NCBI GenBank assembly: GCA_019637175.1
Contig: JAHBWD010000058.1
Span: forward strand, 1-56,315
Direction: 5' to 3'
Source: Labilithrix sp.
GTDB lineage: Bacteria > Myxococcota_A > Polyangia > Polyangiales > Polyangiaceae
DNA length: 56,315 nt
Made by a program: the position numbers and the translations under genes. Below the pieces are notes generated by a model. That model had not been told where the DNA came from and did not search any database. It saw only the letters and a list, made by a program, of their open reading frames with translations. The first letter of the stretch is position 1. Each line of letters starts with the position of its first letter. Positions 49,951 through 56,315 of the stretch are shown piece by piece.

Positions 49951-50547
49951 GTGGACGTCACGGGGAGGGTAGGCGGCTATCGGGGCGCCGCGGTACGGTG
50001 CCCGGGCTGCGCCGAGCCGATGACGATCGAGATCCTCGCGAAGGGATCCGGCGCGGGGCCGCGCGCCGAAGGCGACGAGGCCGAGGTCGACGTCTGCACC
50101 TCGTGCGGCGGCGTGTGGGTCGATTGGTTCGACGGCGAGGTGCGCATGGTCGCCGCCGAGGTGCTCGCGGGAGAGGCGGCGCGCGCGTCGCGATCGAGCG
50201 GCGGCCCCGGAAGCGCGCTCCGCAACGAGGCGTACGCGACCGGCGCGTGCCCTCGCTGCACGCGGCAGCTCGTCGTCGAGCGCTACGTCCTGCCTCCGGA
50301 CGGCGCGATCGCGTCGCGTCGATCGCCCGGCGAGCGCCCTTCGCTCGGCCAGCAGACGGGCGCCGATCTGCTCCGCTGCGAAGAGTGCGCGGGCGTCTTC
50401 GTCTCGCGCGCGAGCGCCGAGCTCCTCTCGGTGCTCCCCGCCGGCGGCGATCCGCCGCCTTCGTCGACCGGTACGAACGTCAACGTCGATCCGTTGCCGT
50501 GGCGGAAGTTCATGTCCGTCGTGCGCCGCTTCCTGCGCCTCGATTGA
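49951..50547 (+). CDS. Zinc-ribbon (zf-TFIIB-like) protein
   Basis: 198 residues from GTG 49951. Two zinc-knuckle pairs resembling zf-TFIIB: VRCPGCAEPM with CTSCGGVWVDW, and GACPRCTRQL with LRCEECAGVFVS. Trp/Val residues after the second CxxC of each half are typical of this family. No signal peptide. It follows nuoI almost without gap and may be cotranscribed; a role as an assembly or regulator protein is guesswork. Confidence 0.8.
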   Translation: MDVTGRVGGYRGAAVRCPGCAEPMTIEILAKGSGAGPRAEGDEAEVDVCTSCGGVWVDWFDGEVRMVAAEVLAGEAARASRSSGGPGSALRNEAYATGACPRCTRQLVVERYVLPPDGAIASRRSPGERPSLGQQTGADLLRCEECAGVFVSRASAELLSVLPAGGDPPPSSTGTNVNVDPLPWRKFMSVVRRFLRLD

Positions 50548-50753
50548 CGCGGACTCGAAGCGACCTGCCGGGCGGCAGGGCGCACCAGGCCGCGATTTCC
50601 TCGGGCGGGCGTCATCGTCATGATGGCGACGATTCGAACGAGCTCGCCCTTCCGGCCGACGCTCCCGCGCGCGGCGTCGTCCTGCCGATCGTGCTACGGT
50701 TGTGGGGCGAGCGCGGCGGCACTGCCCAATCTGCCGAGGATGAGGACTTCTAC

Positions 50754-50975
50754 ATGAGTACCCATGCCATCGTTCAGCAGTGGGAGCGCGAGCTCTTGGA
50801 GAAAGGGCGCGGAGAAGGGGTCCGCGACGTGCTGACACGCCTGTTGCGCGCCCGCTTCGGTCCACTCGACGCCGCAACCGAGAGTCGCATCGCGAAGGCG
50901 ACCGTTGGGGAGCTCGAGCGATGGACGGAGCGGGTCATCGTCGCGGTCGGCATTGACGACGTGTTCAAGGAGTAG
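50754..50975 (+). pseudogene. DUF4351 fragment, remnant of a PD-(D/E)XK/Rpn-type nuclease gene
   Basis: 73 residues: MSTHAIVQQWERELLEKGRG, EGVRDVLTRLLRARFGPLDA, ATESRIAKATVGELERWTER, VIVAVGIDDVFKE. This is the C-terminal DUF4351 helical module normally found after a nuclease domain. In-frame sequence upstream (50622-50753) has EDEDFY just before but no nuclease residues, so the 5' part seems lost. Called a pseudogene because only the accessory domain remains; a free-standing small gene cannot be excluded. Confidence 0.65.
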
Positions 50976-51379
50976 CGACACACACGCACGCTTGCGAGGC
51001 GAGGAGTCGACGAGCGGCGCACCCCCATTCCGACGACGACGTCCCGGAGCGGCAAGGCGAAGCAGGTCGAGGGGGAGACTCCCATTTGCGCAGCAAAGCT
51101 CGTCTGCGAGCTTTGCGAGCACCGAAGGGCGACGATCGAGACGAGACGCCCGTAACCGCCTTCCGCGCGTCAGCGTCTCTCTTTCGATCCTCTTATGCTC
51201 CAGAGGCAGCCCGCGGCCCCGCCGAGGTCGAGATCGTCGAACGGTGCGCTCGGGATTCGCGCACATTTGCCCACGACTTGCATTTCCGCGCCGCGTGCGA
51301 TCTGGCGAGTTTCGCGTGGTTGGGCGAGCGCGGACGCTCTCCTTAACATGGTCGCGATCTCGAGGCCTCGTCGCTCGAA
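50976..51379. other. Convergent intergenic region with strong hairpin
   Basis: 404 bp between the DUF4351 remnant and the convergent cytochrome gene. No gene supported. It contains a perfect 10-bp inverted repeat at 51093-51116 and a smaller GGGAGACTCCC palindrome at 51073-51083. The last 100 bp show nothing recognisable. Confidence 0.6.
51093..51116. terminator. Perfect 10-bp hairpin GCAAAGCTCG/CGAGCTTTGC
   Basis: Arms at 51093-51102 and 51107-51116 with loop TCTG, between two convergent genes. Position fits a bidirectional terminator, but no T-run flanks it. It could also be a REP-like or IS-derived inverted repeat, given the DUF4351 remnant nearby. Confidence 0.5.
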
Positions 51380-53374
51380 TCAGAGCAGCTCGAGGAAGGC
51401 GCGGAGCGCGCGCTTCTGATCGACGCCGACGCCCGTCGCGCCGTCGGGCGCGCGCTGGTGGAAGAAGCGATCGCCGTCCAAGCGGACGCCGTCGAGGACG
51501 TCGTCGATCGATCGCGCCGAGCCGTTCGTGAAGTAGGGGTGCTTCTTGTAGAGCCGCCGGAGCGAGGGCGTGCGCGCTCCTTCCGGATGGACGTAGGGCT
51601 CGACGCCCGTCTTCCGGTAGCCCGCGCTGCCCCAGACGATCGGCGCTGCCTCGGAGAGGATCATCGACTCCCAGCGATCCGGCGCGATGAGCGTCGACGG
51701 ATCGTCGGTCGAGAGGAGCGCCGCGTGGCAGCTCGCGCAGCGCCTCTCGAAGATCGCCGCGCCGTCGCGCTCCTCGGGCGTGAACGTCGCGCGCCCGATC
51801 GACGCGGGGTTCGGGCGGTGAGAGAAGTCGGCGAGGAAGCGCAAGAGCGCGCGGCGCAGATCGAGCGCGCTCAGCGGTCCTTCGACGCCGAGGTGCGCGA
51901 GCCAAGGATGCTCGCGGGGGTCGACGTCGAAGAACGGATCGTCCGGGTTGCCCGCGCCGGCGACGCGGAACTCGGCGTGCGACACCGTGGCGAGATCGGG
52001 ATCGAGCGCGCGCGAGAAGTGCGGGCGGTTGCCGACGAGGCCGACGAGCGGCTTGGTCGTCGCGTGGATGTCTTCGCGGCCCGTGTGGTGCGTCCGTCCG
52101 TCGACGTAGCCCTCGAAGTGACACGTCTCGCAGGTGAAGCGGCTGTGCGCGCCCGCGCTCGTGTTCTTCGGCGCCATCAGCGACGTGAAGAAGAGCGCTT
52201 CGCCGAGCCGCGAGCGAACGTCGCGCGCCGCGGCGCCGTCTCGAACGGGCACGACCGTGGCGCGGCCTTCGTCGACGCGAACCCACGCGTCGAGCAGCGG
52301 GCTCGCCATGACGATCGCCTTCGATCCGACCTCGAGCGCGCGGACGCCGGGGACCAGCGTGATCGGCGCGCTCCGAACCGGATCGCCGATCGAGAGGCGC
52401 ACGGCGGTGGCGCCGCCGTAGCCCGTCACGAGCGCGTCGATGCGATCGCCGGAGATCGCCTCGATCGCGATCGCCTTCGGCGTGACGACGCCGAGCTCAC
52501 TGACGTTGACCGCGCCGATCGGCGACGCGCGCCCGCCCTCGACGCGGTACGCGTACACGAAAGAGTCGACGTAGCCGAAGAAGCCCTCGCGGCGATCGAG
52601 CGGATGGTTCTCCACGCCGCCCGCGACGACGACGAGGCCCTTGGGCGTCTCGCGCGCGTCGAAGCCCCAGAACGGTCCGTCGTGGCGGATGCGCGCTTCG
52701 GGCGCCTTCGTCGCGTCGGCGGGAAGAACGACGATCTCGTGATCGGTCACGGCGTCGGCGACGACGTGCCTCGCGGTCGCGACGATCTGCGCGACGCCGT
52801 GCCCGACGAACGCGCTCGGCCCGCCCGGCGCGCGATGGATCCGCCCGCGATCGTCGGCGACCCACACGGCGCCGCTCGGCGCGACGGTCACGTCGCGGAG
52901 GCCGTGCACGCCGGCGACGCGCGTCTCGCCGAGAGGCACGAGCGTCCGTTCGCGCACCGAAAACCGCGCGACGGCGGGCGAGAGCTCGCCGACGACGATC
53001 ACTTCACCCGCGGGCGTGACGGCGAGCCCCGTCGGGGAGCGCGGCGCGGGGATCCGCGCGATCTCCTTCAGCGCGTCGTCGAGCAGGACGAGGGCCGCGC
53101 GGCCGCGCAGGATCCCGACGAAGCCTCCCGCGACGCGCCGTACGGCCCACGGATCGGCGCCGAGGCCCGTCTCGGCGCTCGGCGGGCGCGCGAGATCGAG
53201 GCCGCGCCGCACCTCCTCTTCGAACGGACGAAGAGCGGCGATCGGGTCGACCGGGCTTTGGCCCGGCGTCGTCGCCGCTCCACCTCCGCTGCTGCCGGCC
53301 TGCGGCGCGACGCGTGACGAGCACGCGGCGAGCGCGAGGGCCAGCGCGAGCGCCGCGCTCTTACCAGCCGCCAC
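51380..53374 (-). CDS. Lipoprotein with beta-propeller-like and di-haem cytochrome c domains
   Basis: 664 residues from GTG 53374. Lipobox LALAACSS near residue 18. Residues 70-380 look like a beta-propeller or NHL-type repeat (GLAVTPAGEVIVVGELSP, RDVTVAPSGAVWVADDRGR). The C-terminal part has two haem-c sites, CETCH near 414 and CASCH near 545, and resembles cytochrome c peroxidase/MauG-family di-haem domains in overall order. It starts 14 bp inside the preceding small lipoprotein gene. Predicted extracytoplasmic electron acceptor of the upstream membrane complex. Confidence 0.85.
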   Translation of the reverse strand: MAAGKSAALALALALAACSSRVAPQAGSSGGGAATTPGQSPVDPIAALRPFEEEVRRGLDLARPPSAETGLGADPWAVRRVAGGFVGILRGRAALVLLDDALKEIARIPAPRSPTGLAVTPAGEVIVVGELSPAVARFSVRERTLVPLGETRVAGVHGLRDVTVAPSGAVWVADDRGRIHRAPGGPSAFVGHGVAQIVATARHVVADAVTDHEIVVLPADATKAPEARIRHDGPFWGFDARETPKGLVVVAGGVENHPLDRREGFFGYVDSFVYAYRVEGGRASPIGAVNVSELGVVTPKAIAIEAISGDRIDALVTGYGGATAVRLSIGDPVRSAPITLVPGVRALEVGSKAIVMASPLLDAWVRVDEGRATVVPVRDGAAARDVRSRLGEALFFTSLMAPKNTSAGAHSRFTCETCHFEGYVDGRTHHTGREDIHATTKPLVGLVGNRPHFSRALDPDLATVSHAEFRVAGAGNPDDPFFDVDPREHPWLAHLGVEGPLSALDLRRALLRFLADFSHRPNPASIGRATFTPEERDGAAIFERRCASCHAALLSTDDPSTLIAPDRWESMILSEAAPIVWGSAGYRKTGVEPYVHPEGARTPSLRRLYKKHPYFTNGSARSIDDVLDGVRLDGDRFFHQRAPDGATGVGVDQKRALRAFLELL

Positions 53375-53537
53375 TTCCCGCAGGCGCCGCCGAGGCCGCG
53401 CCGCTTGCCGCCGGTGCCGCCGGTGCCGCCGCGGCGCCGCTGGCCGCCGGATCCGCCTTCGCGTCCTTCTTCTCCTCCGGGCAGCCGAGCAGGACGACCG
53501 GAAACGCGAGGACGGCGATGAGCCTGATGATGTGCAT
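53361..53537 (-). CDS. Small lipoprotein
   Basis: 58 residues: signal peptide with lipobox VVLLGC (residues 12-17) then Glu/Lys and Ala/Pro/Ser-rich low-complexity tail ending SGGW. A clear GGAGGG lies about 5 bases before the ATG at 53537. Its stop is overlapped by the downstream cytochrome start. Too short for most ORF callers. Likely an accessory or assembly protein of the redox complex; this is inferred from position. Confidence 0.7.
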   Translation of the reverse strand: MHIIRLIAVLAFPVVLLGCPEEKKDAKADPAASGAAAAPAAPAASGAASAAPAGSGGW

Positions 53538-53575
53538 GGAACCCTCCAGGGCCACGACGATATCTCGTTTCGTAC

Positions 53576-55903
53576 TCATCGCGAGAAGGATCCCGTGACC
53601 CGAGCCATCTCCACGATTTGCAGGTTCGGGATGAGGGGCTCGAGGCGCGGCAGCTCCTTGGGAGGCTGCTCGCGCGCCATCCCGCGGACCCAGTACGGCG
53701 GGAGGTTCCGGAAGAGCAGGCGCGCGGTGAACGAGCCGCTCCGGACGTTGCCGGGCAGCGGCACCGCATATCCGAACGTCTTTCGCTGGAGCGTCCGGAT
53801 CGGCGCGAGGTTCGCCTTGTCGGACGGACGAATGCGCGCGACGCCGCCGCCCGTCAGGTGCTGGAGGTACGTCTCGTTGCCTTCCTTCGACTGGATGAGG
53901 ACGTGATCGCCGATCTCGTCGAGCACCGCCTGGCCGTTCCCGTCGGCGAGCGCCGCGATCTTGTCGACGAGCTTCAGCTGGATGTTCACGAGCTGGTTGT
54001 CGACCTGCGTGCAGCCGACGACGAAGCCGCGGAGCTGGTTGCTGGTGTCGCCGAACGTCGCCGCGTCGCAGAGATCGTCGTCGCTCTTGGCGACGACGCC
54101 CGAAGAGAAGATCGTGTTCTGCGCCGCGTCTTTCACGATCAGCTCGATCCACATCTGGCGCGCGAAGGCGAAGCCCGTCGGGAGGCTGTGGCCGGTGCGG
54201 TTCTCGATGGAGAGCTTCAGGTTGAGGTTCTTGGGATCCGTGCGCGTCTCGTCGAGCGTGAAGCCGGCGGCGCTCGCGAGGAGCGCGGCGCGCTTCGGCT
54301 TCTGCGGATCGCGCTTGGCGACGAGATCGAGCGGATAGTCGACGCCGACGAACGAGTGGTCGTGCACCTTGCGATCGGGGGCAGGGTAGTCTTGCGTGAA
54401 GGGCACGACCGCGCCGTCGGCCGCGCTCTTCAGGCCCGGGACGACCGGCATGTGGCAGTTCATGCAGGTCGAGCGGCCGCCGCCTCGCTGGTACTCGCGG
54501 TACTCGTCGAACGTCGTCTGGAGCACGAGGTCGACGCCCTTGACGATCTTGCCGTCGTTGTTCTTGTCGTAGTTGACGTTGTGGCACGTGGCGCAGAGGC
54601 GCTCGGGCTCCTCGAACGTCTTCGTTCGACCGCTCCGGTGGAACGGGTTCGCCACCGGCGACTCGAGGCGGCCGAAGAACATGTCGCCGCGGATCAAGGT
54701 GTCTTGATAGAGCCGCGCGAGCGCGCCGCCGCCGGGCGTGACCGGCTCGGGCAGCTGATGGCACGCGACGCACTCGATGCCTTCGTCGGCGCGCGCGCTC
54801 CGCAGCGGGAGGATGTCGCCGTCGATCATCGCCGCGACCGCGGGGCCGTGGCAGTTGATGCACATGCGCCGCGGATCCGGCGTCGGCATCCCCGCGAGCG
54901 TGTGCTTCATGTCGAGGTTGTTCTGGACGATCGTGAGAGGACTGTTGAGCGCATGCGCATGCATGGAGTCCTTCCACTGGTCGTAGATCGTCTTGTGGCA
55001 GTATCGGCACTCCTCCGACGAGCGGAACGCGCTGAGCGGCCCCTCGCTCGCGGTGCCCACCGGCAGCACCTTGCGGTGCGTGTCGAAGGCGCCGAGGACG
55101 TGGAAGAACAGCGCGAACAGGAAGAGGAACGCGAGCGGGACGTGCACGATGCGCCACCACTGGAGGCGGCTCGTGAACTTCGCCTGGAGCGGGATGCGCG
55201 CGAGCGCGCGGCGACGGCTCGCGGCGAGCTGGACGATCTCCTCGAGCAGCGCGCGATCGTCGGGCGCCAGCGTGTTCGCCATCGCCGCGAGCTCGTGCGG
55301 CGGCACTTCGCGCGCGAGGAGCGCCTCCTTCACGCGCTGGAGCTCGGGGGCCTTGCCGGCGGTGATCTTCTCGATCTCGAGGAGCTGCTCTTCGGCGCGA
55401 TGGAGCGCGCCTTCCTTCGAGTAGTTGAGCGTGGCCTTGGCCGCCTTCGCCGGCACGAACGCGTACGTCAGGCGCCAGAAGATCCCCGAGGCCGCGATGA
55501 TGCCGAAGAGCACGAAGAGGAGCTTGCCGGTCGAGAACGAGAGGCTGACGAGCCCGACGCCCGCGTGCAACACCGCCGCCACGACCGCGAGGAGCCCGAA
55601 GTAGACGTGCATCCAGAGCCACGTCATGAGCGACGCGCCCGTCACGTTGCGGCGCTTGCGCGCCGAGTACCAGAGCGTGAGCAGCACGAAGAACAGGGAG
55701 AGGAGCCCCATCGTGATGCCGCCGAACGTGTAGCCCCGGAGGTTCGGGCCGAAGCGGAGATCGTCGATCTTCTCCAGGATCCCGGTCGCGAGGATCGACG
55801 TGAAGAGCGTCAGGATCAGCGCGACGGAGAGCCCGAAGAGCGCCCAAGGCCAGTGGCGTTCGAAGAAGCCGACGGGGCGCTCGAGGCGCGGCGCCTTGTT
55901 CAC
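53576..55903 (-). CDS. Membrane cytochrome: predicted di-haem b domain fused to penta-haem c domain
   Basis: 775 residues from GTG 55903. Five TM helices (about 18-42, 60-80, 92-118, 126-148, 250-272). Helix 3 has His99 and His113 (MHVYFGLLAVVAAVLH) and helix 5 has His254 and His268 (VHVPLAFLFLFALFFH): two H-x13-H pairs, the spacing that binds two b-haems. A helical cytoplasmic segment (160-245) sits between helices 4 and 5. The periplasmic part has five CxxCH sites: CRYCH 299, CINCH near 347, CVACH near 377, CATCH near 436, CMNCH near 479, then a beta-rich C-terminus. The plan recalls CbcL of Geobacter (b-type plus multihaem c fusion). It follows the Fe-S gene in GTGA overlap. Confidence 0.85.
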   Translation of the reverse strand: MNKAPRLERPVGFFERHWPWALFGLSVALILTLFTSILATGILEKIDDLRFGPNLRGYTFGGITMGLLSLFFVLLTLWYSARKRRNVTGASLMTWLWMHVYFGLLAVVAAVLHAGVGLVSLSFSTGKLLFVLFGIIAASGIFWRLTYAFVPAKAAKATLNYSKEGALHRAEEQLLEIEKITAGKAPELQRVKEALLAREVPPHELAAMANTLAPDDRALLEEIVQLAASRRRALARIPLQAKFTSRLQWWRIVHVPLAFLFLFALFFHVLGAFDTHRKVLPVGTASEGPLSAFRSSEECRYCHKTIYDQWKDSMHAHALNSPLTIVQNNLDMKHTLAGMPTPDPRRMCINCHGPAVAAMIDGDILPLRSARADEGIECVACHQLPEPVTPGGGALARLYQDTLIRGDMFFGRLESPVANPFHRSGRTKTFEEPERLCATCHNVNYDKNNDGKIVKGVDLVLQTTFDEYREYQRGGGRSTCMNCHMPVVPGLKSAADGAVVPFTQDYPAPDRKVHDHSFVGVDYPLDLVAKRDPQKPKRAALLASAAGFTLDETRTDPKNLNLKLSIENRTGHSLPTGFAFARQMWIELIVKDAAQNTIFSSGVVAKSDDDLCDAATFGDTSNQLRGFVVGCTQVDNQLVNIQLKLVDKIAALADGNGQAVLDEIGDHVLIQSKEGNETYLQHLTGGGVARIRPSDKANLAPIRTLQRKTFGYAVPLPGNVRSGSFTARLLFRNLPPYWVRGMAREQPPKELPRLEPLIPNLQIVEMARVTGSFSR

Positions 55904-56315
55904 GCGTACCTCCGCCCTTGGTGGAAGGCGAGGTTCTGCGATTCGAGCGACTTGCCTGGATCGACGCGGAAGATCGCGCCGACGGGGCACGCCGTGACGC
56001 ACGCGTAGTCGGGGTAGCCCGCGCAGAGATCGCACTTGACCGCGACGCGGCGCGCGCCGGGCTTGAGCTCCTCGAGGGCTTCGCGCTTCGCGCCGAGGCC
56101 GAGCACGCCGAGGAGCTTCAAGAGGAAGCCCTCGCGCGGCGCGTCGACGGCGTGCATGCGGATGTTGCCGTAAGGGCACCGCTCGGCGCACGAGCCGCAG
56201 CCGATGCAGTTGTCTTCGACGATCGTGATCTCGCCGCTCGGCAGGCGCACGATCCCGTTGACGCTGCAGAGGAGGCACACCGGGTCGTCGCAGTGGCGGC
56301 ACGCGGTGGGGAAGA
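55900..56315 (-). CDS. Four-cluster ferredoxin-like iron-sulfur protein, cut by window edge
   Basis: 138 residues visible; the 5' end lies beyond the right edge (no start seen; the ATG at 56280 is internal). Cys motifs: CRHCDDPVCLLC, CIGCGSCAERCPYG and CDLCAGYPDYACVTACPVG, the FdhB/HybA/DmsB-type arrangement of four [4Fe-4S] clusters. The C-terminus overlaps the cytochrome GTG. It would relay electrons between a catalytic or cytoplasmic donor and the membrane cytochrome. Confidence 0.88.
   Translation of the reverse strand, partial: FPTACRHCDDPVCLLCSVNGIVRLPSGEITIVEDNCIGCGSCAERCPYGNIRMHAVDAPREGFLLKLLGVLGLGAKREALEELKPGARRVAVKCDLCAGYPDYACVTACPVGAIFRVDPGKSLESQNLAFHQGRRYA

Overview
The window is about 56 kb of very GC-rich DNA, densely packed with genes. 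It looks like a myxobacterium of the Polyangia/Sorangiineae type (phylum Myxococcota). Support for this: eukaryotic-like Ser/Thr kinases with Pro-rich tails, an FHA-domain enhancer-binding protein, many lipoproteins with Gly/Ala/Pro-rich linkers, DxNxDG and MopE-type calcium-binding repeats, and a MYXO-CTERM-like tail on a PHP hydrolase. No rRNA, tRNA, CRISPR array or complete prophage was found. Species cannot be named from the sequence.

Layout. 1-3.4 kb: the 5' part of lepA (cut by the window edge), a ribbon-helix-helix regulator and two tandem calcium-repeat lipoproteins. 3.4-16.3 kb: a secreted PHP hydrolase divergent from an rRNA pseudouridine synthase, a DUF5996 protein, a beta-helix lipoprotein, a TPR/Lon-domain protein, a matrixin, a TPM-domain protein, a large secreted alpha/beta hydrolase and a zinc-ribbon protein. 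16.3-31 kb: signalling and housekeeping genes (FHA protein, FHA-type enhancer-binding protein with a variant GAFTGA loop, two Ser/Thr kinases, ECF sigma factor), with pepP, a DUF2062 protein, xerC, a membrane sulfatase-superfamily enzyme and a phosphoglycolate-phosphatase-like HAD between them. 31-37.8 kb: hisZ-purA, then TPR proteins and a TIGR02757 (DUF2400) protein in a tight run.

37.8-39.8 kb is the clear island: about 300 bp of hexamer-based repeats, decayed repeats, a good sigma-70-type promoter, a second hexamer array ending exactly at the start codon of a RAYT/IS200-type HUH transposase, and a third repeat field downstream. Peptide deformylase follows.

40.4-50 kb holds complex I genes in two blocks, nuoABCD and nuoGHI, separated by a reverse-strand MATE transporter and two small paralogous proteins. 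nuoE, nuoF and nuoJ-N are not in the window and NuoG is short. A zinc-ribbon protein and a DUF4351 remnant follow. 51.4-56.3 kb (minus strand) is a redox cluster: an iron-sulfur protein (cut by the right edge), a membrane protein combining a predicted di-heme cytochrome b (two helices each with H-x13-H) with five CxxCH haem-c sites, a small lipoprotein, and a propeller/di-haem cytochrome lipoprotein. The overlapping starts and stops suggest one operon encoding a quinone-linked electron-transfer chain to the outside of the inner membrane.

The parts most worth follow-up are the RAYT/hexamer-repeat island, the b/c cytochrome operon, and the paralog pair lodged inside the complex I locus.
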